Below, piece by piece: positions 9,809 to 23,412 of a stretch of DNA of 64,000 nucleotides. The stretch spans positions 1,426,001-1,490,000 of the forward strand of contig CM057060.1 in assembly GCA_029945375.1 (NCBI GenBank), read 5' to 3'. The stretch's first letter is position 1. The number at the start of each line of letters is the position of its first letter. This DNA is from Agaricus subrufescens (Eukaryota > Basidiomycota > Agaricomycetes > Agaricales > Agaricaceae). A program made the position numbers and the translations under genes. The notes below the pieces were generated by a model. That model saw nothing but the letters and a program-made list of their open reading frames with translations, searched no databases and had not been told where the DNA came from.

Positions 9809-12800
9809 ATGGCCTCAACTTCTGCTGTTCTTAACAATGAACGTTTTCTCGCTGACCGCACAACACCTCTTTGCGGTTTGGATGTCGCGAGGTCTTTCGC
9901 GCTATTGAGGTGTGTTACTTGGTTCTCACAATAGTACGCGTGCTTGATTCATTTCAAGCCCGAATGAGAAGAAGTATACCCATTTTCTCAACCAAGCTTC
10001 GTGGGCTGGGGCCCGCATCATCCAAGGTCGTTTATAATTAGCACGCTGTTTTCCGCTCATCGTGTTCACTAAACAACCGAAACAGGACAATGGACTCCAC
10101 AAGCGACCGAACTTTACGACCTGCTTATTCTCATCTTTAGTAGCAGTGACAAGACCAAACTCGCTGACCTTGAGTCACTACGTGCTGCTTCAAAGTTGAA
10201 CGCCGAGGATTGGGAAGATTTACTCCAATATACCATTCAAGTGGCTACCTCTGTTTCATTTTCATGTGCAAATATCTAAAGTTACAAACTAGGTCTTGAG
10301 CAACCTTGTCAACTTCAAGTCCTTCGGCTTCACCAAGATAATACCTCGCGTTCGCACGGAGACTTTTGAGGCAGTAGTGTTGAACTCGGCCAATAAAGAC
10401 GAAGCAGTACCTCTATGGAACAAGGTACTTTCTACTTTGAACTATGCCTTGGGTTCTCTCTCACGGTCGCACAGCTCAAAGGTCACATCTATTCTACCAC
10501 TCCGGAACCCAGCCTATACATCGGTAAACGAAGCCTCGGGCACGTCTCAAACTACTATCTCGGTGAGGTACCCAGCGACGAAGAAGTGGCTGCCGTTCAG
10601 GCAGCTGCTGAAAAGCTCAACATTGACGTATTGAATACTCGGTATGTGGAGAGTATTAGTGCATGCCGCCAGATTTACATGTTGAATACAGTGTTGTGAA
10701 GAATAGACCTGGCGATTTTGTCCTAAGGATCGCTTCTGCTGGTCCTACACTTTCTGCGACTCATGAAATTGATGTTCGTGGCGAAAAATGCCGGCTCCGA
10801 GTTGAATACGGCGATTTCTCCGCCGCTCTCGCAAAAGCCAATGATGCCTTGCGACAGGTGTGGCTCTCCTCACTGTCTTTTGTTGTACGATGCTCACTGT
10901 GCCTAGGCTAAGGAATACGTCGCAAATCAACATCAAAGCAGTATGATTGAGGGTTATATAAAATCGTACGTATTATCTTGATGGTCTGTTAAGACTTGCT
11001 TATATCACTAGCTTTGAAACTGGATCCATTGAGGATCATAAAGACGCTTCAAAAGAGTGGGTCAAGGATGTGGGGCCCGTGGTCGAGTCCTACATAGGGG
11101 TACGTGTACTCAGATATCATATTATTGCATAAACGAAGCGTTATCTTACAGTTTATTGAAACATATGTTGACCCGTACGGAGGTCGTGCAGAATGGGAAG
11201 GTAGGTGCTCATGCGCCTCCAGAGTCATGCACCTAATCATCTCCAGGATTCACTGCTGTTGTAAACAAGGAACTCAGCGCGAAATACGAGGTATTGGTGA
11301 ACAAAGCGCCTGACCTCATCAAGGTATTGCCATGGGGCAAGGATTTTGAGGTTGACGTATTTAGGAAGCCAGATTTCACGGCCCTGGAAGTTGTCAACTT
11401 TGCCACGGGAGGTAGGCATCTCCGTTATTGCTCGACTACCTCAGACTACCTTATTAAGCCGTTTCCAGGTATCCCCGCCGGCATTAATGTAGGCCCTACC
11501 AAACAACCATCTTAACACATTGTGGAGCTGACGTATTCTCCATTTGACAGATCCCTGTAAGATGCACTGCCCTAATGCATCTTTCCTACCTGCGGTGAAG
11601 GCTGACTCGGCTCACAGAATTATTACGATATTAGGGCCTCGACCGGTTTCAAGAACGTGTCACTTGCGGTGAGTCAGTCCCTCGTCTGAAGCGAGTGATC
11701 CAGGTTTATGAATGTTGCGCAGAATATCCTGGCCGCAAAAGCTCCAAGTGAGCCCTACAGAAACCACCCTATAATTCAAATTGACTTCATCGACTTTCAT
11801 AGATCAGGAGCTCACGTTCGTACACCCTGATGACGTTGATCTATACAATAGCTGGGACAACCGTTCTTTCGAGCTGCAGGTTGCTAACCATGAGCTCCTG
11901 GGTCACGGATCGGGAAAACTGTTTGAAGAATATGCCGATGGAACCAAAAACTTTGACCCGAACCAGGTATGCTCATTTCAATCTGTGCCTCACTACATCA
12001 TGCTCACTAGTTTACAGGTCATCAACCCTCTGACTGGGAAACAAATGTATGCACATTCACATTGCATGATGCCAGGCAATTAATTGATTATGCGTCTGAA
12101 ACACACAGTACTTCATGGTACAAACCTGGTCAAACTCCAGGATCCGTCCTTGGTGAAGTATCTTCTTCCATGGAAGAATGTCGTGCAGAGACGGTCGCAC
12201 TCTACCGTAAGTCAAAACCAAAACCGTGGTCCATTTTGATTATTATCTCATGCTCGAACAGTCGTCGGCGAACGTGACATTCTGAATATTTTCGGCGTAT
12301 GTACAAGCTCCTGCCAACCTATTTCCCCTATGTCTGACCATCTCTCCAGTACACCGACCCAGAAGATATCGAAAATATTCAATACATCACATTCTTATTG
12401 ATGGCCAGAGCGGGCCTCCGCGGCCTGGAATTCTATGATCCTGTCAACAAAAAGCACGGCCAGGCCCACATGCAAGCTAGGTATTAATGAAGCTCCAACA
12501 GATAGATGGCCATTGAATGCTTCCATTTTGTTTCCATTTTTAAAGGCTCGGTATTACTCAACACCTTATTTGCTCGGGGATTGCTCGACTAGAGGAGGTT
12601 CGTGATGCCGACGGCACGCTCACGAACCTTTACGTCCGGGTCAGTGAAGCGATGGAGTTGGCTATCCGTAGCCCCTTTTACTAACGGGCCATTTTCGGTA
12701 TCATCAGGTCGACAAAAATCTCGTTCTAACAAAAGGAAGAGAAGTAGCTGGAAAACTTCTCGTTGAACTTCAAGTCCGGAAGAGTACAGCTGATGGTCCT

Positions 12801-13062
12801 GGCGCACGTGAATACTACAACAATCTCACCACACCGATTGCAGGATGGGAAGGCGAGATAAGGGATCTTGTTCTCGCCAAAAAACAGGTCAGTGGACACT
12901 CTTTGAAACCCTCATTACTAACAAGTCATGCGTTCGTCTCCATAGCCACGCAAAGTTTTCGTTCAACCTAACACCACCTTGGTGAATGGTAATGTCGAAT
13001 TGAAAGAGTATCCCCTCACCCCCGCAGGGGTGATTGAGAGTTTTATCGAGCGTAACCTCTAG
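9809..13062 (+). CDS. DPP3: Dipeptidyl peptidase III (M49 zinc peptidase)
   Basis: Cytosolic zinc exopeptidase that removes dipeptides from the N-termini of short peptides. The family signature HEXXGH is present as HELLGH (11889-11906), followed by [16 protein letters not shown]. The second zinc motif EExxAE is present as [13 protein letters not shown] (about 12168-12205). The start [30 protein letters not shown] aligns with the family start. Further blocks are [45 protein letters not shown] and the C-terminal [13 protein letters not shown]. The coding region is broken by many introns of about 45-60 nt (for example near 9910, 10280, 10970, 11100, 11200, 12230), all with plausible GT-AG ends. 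Length and motifs indicate an active enzyme. Confidence 0.93.
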
Positions 13063-13263
13063 AATTATGGTTCGGAAGGTGGTTGTAGGTCATCTGATCT
13101 ATAATAAATCGGGGAAAGACCAATGCATGAATCCTAGTGCGATGAGGGGTATGGCTCTAACTACAAAAGATAAATGCCAAGCTGCATGTCAGAGATATAT
13201 GTGGTATAATTATGATAAATTAATGGGAATTATCCTAGGCAAAACCGAGAAACAACAATTTCA

Positions 13264-14901
13264 TTAGGATGTCTCTTTGATCAGCCCAACCACGACGGTC
13301 ACGCTAAAGTACAATATAAGCATTCACATTATAAGAATGCTAACGGCGAAACTTACTCATCCTCTTTCTATACTCAAAGATATCGGTTAGTATTTAAACG
13401 AGGGAGATAGATAGGAAGCTGCGCACCCCTCCACGGAAGAACATCCCCTGCCTGGCAGCGTCCCCTATTATCGGAATGTAAGAGGTTGCTACCAATTGAA
13501 TGCGAGTCAAATACGTACTTTCAAAGGGGCTGACGCGAGTTTTGCTCCTCATACATTGTAACGAATACTCCACCATACGATCGGCCATGGCCTGTGCAAT
13601 CTCATTTTCTGTACCACCTGACCGAGCTGCAAGTCGACAAATTGTTGTCATTTCATTAGGAAACACGTTGTCAGAGAATCCGTCAGTCTGAACGGGAGGT
13701 CAGATGAGGCGGATTATTTTGAAGCACTGTAGAAGGAATGACGAACATATGCCACAACTACATCGCCATCTCTTAACTTCGTCTGGAAAGTATCTGCATC
13801 ACTGGGGGAATCCACACACGCTCGCGAGAATTTACGGCCGGGATTCGCGGGGAGTTTTGTTAGTTGTCTAAGGTAAATTGAGAACAGGATAATAGTAAGA
13901 AGAAATCAGAGGCTACTTTGGGCAGTTAAAAAAATGAGTTTGCGTTCGTTGTCGATGAAAGACCGATGAAGAACGGATGATTGAGAAACCACTATCACCT
14001 AAGCTGTTAAAATTTGAGTCAAGATACAGAATGCCATGGGGAATGTCTTACTTTGCGGCCCGTAACAAACCATTCGCCGCATTCAGAGTAATGATACAAG
14101 CGGTGCTCGAACCTGAGAGGTAGGTGAGATGAAGTGCCTTTGTCCGTCTTGTCAGCGAACCCACCCGCTTGTACACCCTTCTCTCTGATAACCCCATCAT
14201 AAGCGAGACCTAGACACTCATAAGGAGTCATTTCCCATCCCTCTATTTGTTCTCGTTCCTCATAGTCCAATGTGGGATCAACTTCTGGTTCACCTGCCCA
14301 GGCACTTTGTGAATACCGATGGGCATGGTACATTAGGGCTTGCGAAAAGAGCGATGGGTCGACGCCACTTTCAACCCAGCCGCCTACACCATCAGCAACA
14401 CCAAATGCTACACCCTCCAAGATTAAGAAGAAAAATGATAAGACGACGTCAGTCCACACAAACTAAACACATACGGAGTCGCTTCGCATCTATTAAACAA
14501 TAGAATCAATGAATGCTCGTGGACACGACGCGTAGTGCGTTCTAATATTGCAGGCAGCATCATACGCCAGCACCACGCACCTTTTGAACGAAAAAGAAGT
14601 CTTCTCCGGCATCTACAACTTTGGGCGCCTTTAGTCTGGAGAGCGTTTTGTCCCTCCACGAGCCAATAGTACTATCTGCAGAAAACGGAATTTTGAATCG
14701 CTTGTCCCCATCCCGATCCACTTTTCCTGCCCAGCTTGTTCCAATATGAAATGAATACTGCTTCGGTAGGGTAGTGGAGTTTGAGAGGGTTCGTGTAGTA
14801 TTTACGCATTGGGCTGATGTCGCATTTTTAGGGGTAGATCTACGGATTATTTCGCGTTGTACTGCAGGGTTTAAAATCGAGAAACGGGGAGGTATGCGCA
14901 T
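13264..14901 (-). CDS. PTC7: PP2C-type protein phosphatase Ptc7 family (mitochondrial)
   Basis: Metal-dependent Ser/Thr phosphatase of the Ptc7/PPTC7 branch. The N-terminus MRIPPRFSILNPAVQREIIRRS looks like a mitochondrial presequence, then YSFHIGTSWAGK. The PP2C metal motif is VAFGVADGVGGWVESGVDP (about 14360-14420). LGDSGF lies near 14010-13990 and AYTDGFSDNVFPNEM near 13740-13650. The last residues are GGKEDDVTVVVGLIKETS, reached through two introns (about 13330-13425) with GT-AG ends. Ptc7 in yeast regulates coenzyme Q biosynthesis by acting on Coq7; by family this gene should do likewise. The ATG at 14901 is preferred because it begins the presequence in frame with YSFHIG; an upstream non-annotated exon cannot be excluded. 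It is convergent with DPP3. Confidence 0.85.
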
Positions 14902-14994
14902 GGGGTGTGACGGGAGTGGAATGAAGAGCGATGGTGGACGCGGCGCTGCCGAGTCGACAGACCCAAATAAACTTGCTCATGTCGCGCATCATCC

Positions 14995-15002
14995 CACGTG
15001 AT
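14995..15002. promoter_or_regulatory. CACGTGAT element upstream of PTC7
   Basis: E-box-like CACGTGAT about 95 bp upstream of the PTC7 start. It is one of five CACGTGAY occurrences placed in housekeeping promoters of this window (see findings). Its binding factor, a bHLH protein such as a Cbf1 relative, is inference. Confidence 0.4.
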
Positions 15003-15070
15003 AGGGCTATGATTGTTCTAAGCTCTGAGAAAGAAAACACTAAGTTTACACCCAGGTACAGAATGATCGT

Positions 15071-17295
15071 CTAAGATTTCTTCGATCCCCAAGCAGCCCA
15101 ATCAAAACTCGTTGACTGAGTTTCCTGTCTTCCTTTCCTGCCGCCTTTCCGCTTGACACTCGATGGTACAGGTTTAGACACCATCGAACTGGAAGACTCC
15201 ATCTGTTTAGAACGCCGTATCATTTTCCGTTTCGAACTCTCCCCTTCTAAATCCGTTGACACAGAGCTGGCATGTTTGCGATCGTTTCCTGCATCATGAG
15301 CAAGTGAACGTTTCGCCGGTGATTTAGTTGCAGTTAGACCATTGTTCGGAACTGTGTGAGGCTGACTGTGCTCATTCTCAGGCTCCGCCGAATGACCGGT
15401 CTGTTTCACGGTTTGTTGAAGAAGCTCGTGAGTAATCTCGGGAGGACGTAGAGCCGAGATGGGTTTCAGTGGTTTTCCTTTCGGCTGCCCAGTATTTTGC
15501 CGAATAGAAGATGGTACCTCTGTAGGCTTTCTTGCAAAAGGATTTCTAGACTGCGCTCGAGAGGGCTTGTCCCTTGTGAGTGAACTAGGGTTTTGCCGAC
15601 GCCGTAGAACGTCAGCGGCCATTGACCTTATATCCTCCTGCACTTGCAAGTTTTTCGTGTCTGAGGGTGTCATAAAATTTGGGCTGCGAACGTGATTGTA
15701 ACTGTTGGTTCGGGCCTGGTCTCTGCGAGCTTCATTCGCTAACTTTATGTCAAGCTCGTTTTCAAGCAGGTTCCATGGCCGCGCTGGTCGGTACAACATC
15801 AGTTTACTGTCGTATTTTCCAATGGCGAGGCTCATAGGCACATAGTTATGTTCCCGAGCCCAGTCGGCGTCGTACCAGTAAGGCTTGCGACGGTCACGAA
15901 CCGCCCAAAGGCTAGGAAAAGATGGCATAGTCGAACGATCGTCCGAAAGCATCTAGGAACGCTTATGGTCTTGTTTAGAGAGTAAAGGCATTACACTCAC
16001 CATCGTTTGCGGGACGAACAGACCATCTGTAACTTTCTGGCTCTCGTTCAGACCTCTTTCTAGCGATCCTTCCAGTTGCTTCGTAGTGATGACGTTTTCA
16101 TCTAAATCTTCATGCTCTTCTATTTCTTCGCTGTCTCCTTCCTCCCACTCATCGAGTGTATCTCCACCCAGCTCCCCCTGTTCATCTACGTCGTCAAGAA
16201 TACCTTCCTCTTCACTACTGTACCGGTCACTGTAATCATCATCCGTCCAACGTGAGTCATTATCATGAGTTGACATTCGTGAAGGCAGATATGAAAGTGG
16301 TCGGTAATGAAGGTTTTTCTGACTGAGGCTTTCTGCAATGGTCTTATGGCATAAAGTCTTGATGCGGAGAGCGAAGTGATATTCCTTCGCGGCTGAATAC
16401 ATTTGCAACCCATCCTCGTAATCCTGTAGGGCATTGAGTGATTGTACCATGTCAGAAGAGAACAAGGTCCTATTTGTATTAGGAGCGAATGGAAAGTCAA
16501 GTTTGGGTGGATGACAACCCGTCCCGCGAAGATCTGAAATATGTAAACCTGTCATTATGAATCATATCCAAAAGTTTGTTTCTACGTACCAACGATAGAA
16601 AGGAGGGGGAATTTGGGAAGGGTCGCATAAATGGCATCATCAATTTTCGTGCAATGTTTTAGGCGAAGGATCCGTAATGCCCAGGGTCCTCTGAGTCTCC
16701 GTGTTTCCTCGAGCGGATCATTCGTCTGCAGGGTTCGTGAGAGGGACAACAGTCCGTAAGAAGATATCCGTGTGCTACTGGCATCAAAAGCAGTCAATGA
16801 ATGTAAATCCTTCAATTGGAAGATACTGCTGTCGGTAAGTGCCGTACAGCTGGGTAATTCCAAAATGGTCATGAGGGAGAATGTAGCAGTATTGGGAATT
16901 TGTTGAAGGAGTGACAAAGCTTCATCATTCAATGAAATGGTATATGTTCGAAGTCCCAATGGTAAGTAATCAAAAATTTGTGCAATGACCGCCCATAACC
17001 GGGGGTCAAGCTGCAAATGGTCTTGCTTGCCACGCGTGTCCGAGACTGTGCTACGCTGACCAGTCAATATGGATGCAAGGCGTCTATCAACATCATCCAT
17101 TGGCGGTTGTAGCGGTTGGTAGACGAGCTTGTGGTGAAGCTGGACTTGATCGGGAAACTCGGCAATACACTGGAGACAAATCCAGACAAGAGAAGGCACT
17201 CCACCCTCACTGCTGTACAATGGCTGCGAGGAGAGTGGCCTTTCCCAGAGCGGAGAAATTAAACAAGTTGGGCCTGTGTCGGAGGAGTCGACCAT
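15071..17295 (-). CDS. LRR-like protein with acidic and disordered C-terminal half
   Basis: Three exons. Exon 1 (17295 to about 16590) starts MVDSSDTGPTCLISPLWERPL and carries leucine-rich-repeat-like segments: LPSCTALTDSSIFQLKDLHSLTAF, STRISSYGLLSLSR, LRILRLKHCTKIDDAIYATL. Exon 2 continues SIVDLRGTGC and turns into a strongly acidic stretch (DDDYSDRYSSEEEGILDDVDEQGE and following). Exon 3 (from 15952) contains a well-formed block, WAVRDRRKPYWYDADWAREHNYVPMSLAIGKYDSKLM, then a Lys/Ser/Pro-rich disordered tail ending WAAWGSKKS. Both introns have clean GT-AG sites. The length is about 725 residues. I do not recognise a named family; AMN1/F-box-type LRR relatives are possible but no F-box is visible. 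Confidence 0.75.
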
Positions 17296-17336
17296 TGTGA
17301 TTGCACGAACTATGACGGGGTTGAAATATGGACCAG

Positions 17337-17344
17337 CACGTGAC
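17337..17344. promoter_or_regulatory. CACGTGAC element between LRR gene and FKS1
   Basis: CACGTGAC lies 42 bp upstream of the LRR gene start, within the 379-bp divergent intergenic region shared with FKS1. It could serve either gene. The rest of this region is pyrimidine-rich (17515-17595), as is common upstream of fungal transcription starts. Confidence 0.4.
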
Positions 17345-17626
17345 TTTGACTTAGGTTGTACTGAAGGTCAATATTCGCCTTGCAACACGAGAAAAAAAAG
17401 AATACTCGTATCGGGTTACGAAGAGGCGTGGGGGCTGTAGTAACGGTGGATTGGGAGGCGCGGGAAAGGGTGACTACGTCACGCATCAGAGCGACGGTCA
17501 CAGAACAAAGGCCATCACAGCCATTCTTGTTACCGCCCCAACTTTCTTTCCTACTGCTTCTCTCCTTACTATCTATCTTTCCGGCCCTTTTTCTTTAGAG
17601 ACGGCCGTTTCCGATCTTTTTATTCG

Positions 17627-17635
17627 CATAAAATA
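17627..17635 (+). promoter_or_regulatory. TATA-like box of FKS1
   Basis: CATAAAATA, 40 bp before the FKS1 ATG at 17675, follows the long CT-rich tract. This is a plausible core promoter. Confidence 0.4.
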
Positions 17636-17674
17636 CCCTAGATCCCTTTACACCCCCAGTTTATACTGGTCGTC

Positions 17675-20600
17675 ATGGCCTCCTCAGGCTATCCCAGGCC
17701 AATGGATAATCCTTATGCGCAGCGTCAAGGTCCCTCACGCGGCGACTATGACAGCACACCCGACTTGACTGACCATTACAACAACATGAATTCGAGTACT
17801 GCCCGCCTGGCCCCAAGCCCAGGATACTATGAACAAAATAACGGTGGGTAGCAATAATCAGCGTGTCATACCTCATGCTTAACAAAGACTAGGCTCTGTC
17901 GAATCCTCTGCTGAATATGGCCGCTACATACCTTCTGTTGATTCACATTCCAGCATACCCAGCATCTCCCCCTTTGCCGACCCTGGCTTCGGTTCCTCCG
18001 ATCACTACCCTGCATGGGCCGCAGACCGACAGATACCAATGTCAACCGAAGAAATTGAGGATATTTTCCTCGACCTCACTCAGAAGTTCGGCTTTCAACG
18101 GGACTCCATGCGCAACATGGCAAGTGGGGTTTTTATTACGTGAACCACGTCAACTCATTTAAAAAAAAACAGTTTGATTTTCTGATGCACCTCCTCGACT
18201 CTCGTGCCTCACGTATGTCTCCCAACCAAGCATTATTAACCATTCACGCCGATTACATTGGTGGTCAACATGCCAATTACCGAAAGTGGTATTTCGCGGC
18301 TCAGCTCAACTTGGATGATGCTGTCGGTCAAACACAAAACCCTGGACTCCAACGCCTCAAGAGTATGAAAGGAGCTGGTTCAAAATCACTCGATAGTGCC
18401 CTGAATCGTTGGCGTAATGCTATGCATAACATGAGCCAGTATGATCGTCTACGGCAAATTGCTCTCTATCTTCTGTGCTGGGGGGAAGCTGGAAATGTCC
18501 GCTTTGTACCGGAATGTTTATGTTTCATATTCAAATGCGCCGACGACTATTACAGAAGCTCCGAGTGCCAAAGCCGTGTCGACCCTGTACCCGAGGGACT
18601 ATACCTGCATTCCATCATTAAACCATTGTATAGGTTCATGCGAGACCAAGGCTATGAGGTAGTGGACGGCAAGTTCGTGAGGAAGGAAAGGGATCATGAA
18701 CAGATTATCGGCTATGACGACATCAATCAGCTTTTTTGGTATCCGGAAGGCCTCGCGAAGATTGTTCTGCAGAGCGGCGTAAGGCACAATTAATTCTATT
18801 CAATCCAGAGTCTCACCTCTCCTGTAGCAACGCCTGATCGATATCCCTCCTGCTCAACGCTTTATGAAGTTGGGAAAGGTTGAATGGCAACGTACTTTTT
18901 TCAAGACGTACTTCGAGAAACGCTCTACGGCACACCTTCTCGTGAACTTCAATCGTATCTGGATCATTCATGTCGCGGTGTTCTGGTTTTATACGGCCTT
19001 CAATTCTCCGAAAGTCTATGCTCCCCGCGATAAGCCTGCACCGTCTGCACCAATGACTTGGTCTGCTACAGCATTAGGCGGTGCAGTCGCCACCCTCATC
19101 ATGATTTTCGCTACCCTTGCCGAATTCTCATATATCCCTACCACCTGGAACAATGCTTCTCATCTTACAACTCGACTCATCTTTTTACTCGTCATTCTCG
19201 CACTCACTGGTGGTCCTACGTTTTATATCGCGTTGGTTGATGGTCGTCCTACAAGTGCAAATTCTCAAGTTCCACTCATCATCGGCATTGTGCAATTTTT
19301 TATCTCTGTCGTTGCCACGCTGGCTTTCTCTATAATACCCTCTGGAAGGATGTTTGGAGATCGTGTAGCTGGTAAATCTCGGAAGTACATGGCTTCACAA
19401 ACCTTCACCGCATCATATCCTTCACTTCCAAGAAGTGCTCGTACTGCTTCTATTATGATGTGGTTGCTAATCTTCGGCTGCAAATTTGCTGAGTCGTATT
19501 TTTTCTTGACATCGTCATTCAGTAACCCCATCGCTGTCATGGCTCGGACGAAGGTTCAGGGATGTAATGACAAAATATTCGGAAACAGCCTGTGCACCAA
19601 TCACGTCCCTTTCGCCCTCGCCATCATGTATATCATGGACCTGATCCTTTTCTTCCTTGACACGTATTTGTGGTACATCATTTGGGTCGTGATCTTCAGT
19701 ATCGGCCGGTCATTCTCACTTGGTCTCTCCATCTGGACTCCATGGAAAGATATCTATACTCGGCTGCCAAAGCGCATTTACGCGAAACTCTTGGCTACTG
19801 GAGAGATGGAAGTTAAATATAAACCCAAGGTTGGTGATCCTCCCTAGTGAGTTCGTACAATAATTGAAAACATACCTAGGTGCTGGTCTCACAAATCTGG
19901 AATGCTATCATCATCTCCATGTATCGTGAACACCTCCTATCTATTGATCATGTTCAACGCTTGTTATATCACCAAGTTGATGGTCAGGAAGGTCGAAGAA
20001 CGCTCCGTGCTCCCCCCTTCTTTACAAATCAAGATGGCGCCAAGGATGCCTTCTTTCCTGCAGGCGGAGAAGCAGAACGTCGGATCTCATTCTTTGCGTC
20101 GTCTCTTACGACAGCTTTACCTGAACCTCTCCCTGTTGATGCTATGCCCACTTTCACTGTCCTGGTCCCCCACTACTCAGAAAAGATTCTCTTGAGTTTG
20201 AGAGAAATCATTCGCGAGGAAGATCAAAATACTCGTGTCACGTTACTGGAGTACCTCAAGCAGTTGCATCCCGTTGAGTGGGATAATTTTGTCAAAGATA
20301 CCAAGATTCTTGCCGAGGAATCCGAAATCATGGATGGAACTGCCAGCCAACACAATGAAAAACTGAACAAAACTGACGATCTCCCATTCTATTGCATTGG
20401 TTTCAAGACTTCCTCCCCTGAATACACTCTTCGTACACGTATTTGGGCATCGCTGCGAGCTCAAACACTTTACCGTACCGTCTCTGGCATGATGAACTAT
20501 TCCAAGGCCATCAAGTTATTGTATCGTGTTGAAAACCCTGATATTGTGCACAATTTTGGTGGAAATACGGAACGACTGGAAAAGGAATTAGAGAGGATGT

Positions 20601-23412
20601 CACGTCGCAAATTCAAATTTGCAATTTCTATGCAGCGTTTTTCCAAATTCAATAAAGAAGAACAAGAGAATGCCGAGTTCTTGTTACGTGCATATCCCGA
20701 TCTACAGATTGCCTACCTCGACGAAGAACCTGCCCCGTCGTCGGGAGGAGACCCAAGATTGTTCTCTGCTCTTATCGATGGACATTCGGAGATTGATGAA
20801 AAGACTGGCAAACGCAAGCCTAAATTCCGGGTGGAGCTTCCTGGTAACCCTATTCTTGGGGACGGCAAATCGGACAACCAGAATCATGCGATCATTTTCT
20901 ATCGGGGTGAATATCTGCAACTCATTGACGCCAACCAGGATAATTACCTGGAGGAATGTTTGAAGATTCGCAATATATTGGGAGAATTTGAAGAATACTC
21001 GGTTTCCAGCCAAAGTCCCTATGCTCAGTGGGGCCACAAGGAATTCAATCGTTCCCCTGTCGCTATCGTTGGAACTCGTGAATACATTTTCTCCGAGAAT
21101 ATTGGTGTCCTTGGTGATATTGCTGCTGGAAAGGAACAGACATTCGGTACATTGACCGCTCGTGCGTTAGCATGGATCGGTGGTAAACTTCACTATGGAC
21201 ATCCGGATTTCTTGAATGCTTCCTTCATGACAACGCGCGGTGGTGTTTCCAAAGCGCAGAAGGGTCTCCATCTGAACGAGGATATTTTCGCGGGTATGAA
21301 TGCGTTTGGTCGCGGTGGAAGGATTAAACATTCGGAGTACTATCAGTGTGGAAAGGGTCGTGATCTTGGTTTCGGCACTATTCTCAACTTCCAGACGAAG
21401 ATTGGTACTGGTATGGGTGAACAAATGCTCAGCCGGGAGTATTATTACCTGGGAACGCAGTTGCCAATTGACCGATTCCTGACTTTCTACTATGGACATC
21501 CCGGCTTCCACATCAACAACATTTTGGTCATCTATTCCATCCAGGTGTTCATGATTACTCGTAAGCCTTTATATTCTTCTTATGAAAACATTCTAAACGA
21601 CGCAAACAGTTCTTTATATTGGTACTCTGAATAAACAGCTCGCCATTTGTCGAGTGGACGGTCAAGGAAATGTTATTGGAGGACAAGCTGGCTGCTACAA
21701 TCTAATCCCTGTCTTTGACTGGATCAAACGTTGCATCATTTCAATCTTCCTCGTCTTCTTTATTGCCTTTTTGCCGCTATTCTTACAAGGTAAGTCTGCT
21801 ATGTTTACTGATGCTACCTATACTCATGTATCTTACAGAGTTGGTTGAAAGAGGAACGGGAAAAGCTATACTTCGACTTGCAAAACATTTCCTCTCTCTT
21901 TCACCCATCTTCGAAGTGTTTTCCACTCAAATTTATTCGAACTCCATTCTTAGTAACTTGACGTTCGGCGGTGCTCGTTACATTGCAACAGGACGTGGGT
22001 TTGCGACCAGCCGCATCTCCTTCAGCATTCTGTATTCACGTTTCGCTGGGCCCAGTATTTACATGGGCATGAGGAACCTCCTGCTTCTCCTCTACGCCAC
22101 TATGTCGATTTGGATACCACATCTCATCTACTTCTGGCTTTCTGTTCTCTCCCTCTGCATTGCCCCATTTTTGTTTAATCCCCACCAATTCTCATTTGCA
22201 GACTTCGTTATCGACTATCGTGAATTCCTGCGCTGGATGTCTCGTGGGAATTCGCGAACGAAGGCTAGTAGTTGGTACGGTTACTGCAGGCTTTCGAGGA
22301 CTATGATCACAGGTTACAAGAAAAAGAAGCTGGGTCACCCCTCCGAAAAACTGTCTGGCGATGTTCCCCGGGCTAGCTGGCGATCTGTCATCTTTTCCGA
22401 GATCTTGTGGCCTATTTGCATGGCGATCATCTTTGTGATTGCATATATGTTCGTTAAATCTTTCCCTGACGAGAAAGGCCAGGATGTTCCTAGTCCTCTT
22501 ATCCGCATAGCCGTTATTGCTATTGGACCTGTTGTTTGGAACGCAGCAGTACTCCTCAGTCTGTTCTTCATCTCCTTGTTCTTCGGGCCAATGCTAGACT
22601 CTTGGACGAAATTTGGTTCTGTAATGGCGACTCTAGCTCACACTCTGGGATTGGTTGGCCTGGTCACCTTTTTTGAATTCTTTGTGCGTGTTCAAGTTTA
22701 ACTCTTCTTACAACGATCACTGAAATCTCTTCAGTGGTTCTTGGAATTATGGGATGCTTCCCATGCGGTGCTCGGTGTCATCGCTATCATTGCTATACAG
22801 CGTGCCATTCAGAAGATTCTTATCGCTGTCTTCCTGACCCGTGAATTCAAGCATGATGAAACCAATCGCGCTTGGTGGACCGGTAAATGGTACGGTCGCG
22901 GCTTGGGTACCTCGGCTATGTCACAGCCTGCTCGAGAGTTCATTGTCAAGATCGTTGAAATGTCATTGTGGACGTCCGACTTCCTCTTAGCACATCTCCT
23001 GCTGATCATCTTGACACCGCCTATTCTGATACCCTTTGCGAACAGTCTCCATTCTACAATGCTTTGTACGTCTTGTACATCACCGTGCACAAATGTTGTG
23101 ATTGACACAGTATTCAGTCTGGCTCCGCCCTTCCAAGCAGATTCGGCCGCCTTTATTCTCCACTAAGCAAAAGAGACAACGGAGGTGGATTGTGAGTACC
23201 ATACACCTCAAACGTTTATAGACTCTGATCCAGTTCCAGGTCATCAAATACACCATTGTTTACGTCGTTATGGTATCCATCCTTGCGGCTCTGATCGTCC
23301 TGCGTAAGTTCAGTTTTGTCCAATGAGTAGACCAATGTGATAACTGGTTCATGCAGCTGTTTTGTTCCGAGATCATATCCAATTTGACTGCGCCATCTGC
23401 AGAAATATTTAA
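17675..23412 (+). CDS. FKS1: 1,3-beta-D-glucan synthase catalytic subunit (GT48)
   Basis: Plasma-membrane enzyme that polymerises UDP-glucose into cell-wall 1,3-beta-glucan; target of echinocandins. The protein starts [17 protein letters not shown] and reaches FKS1_dom1 ([26 protein letters not shown]). A first membrane cluster follows (18900-19700). The large cytosolic GT48 domain is at 19900-21600 (for example [69 protein letters not shown]). The C-terminal membrane cluster ends [14 protein letters not shown]. The length is about 1,780 residues, as usual for fungal FKS. One intron (18120-18172) uses a GC donor. Hotspot 1 reads FLTSSFSNP (19503-19529) and hotspot 2 [10 protein letters not shown] (about 21718-21747). 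The gene appears intact. Confidence 0.96.
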
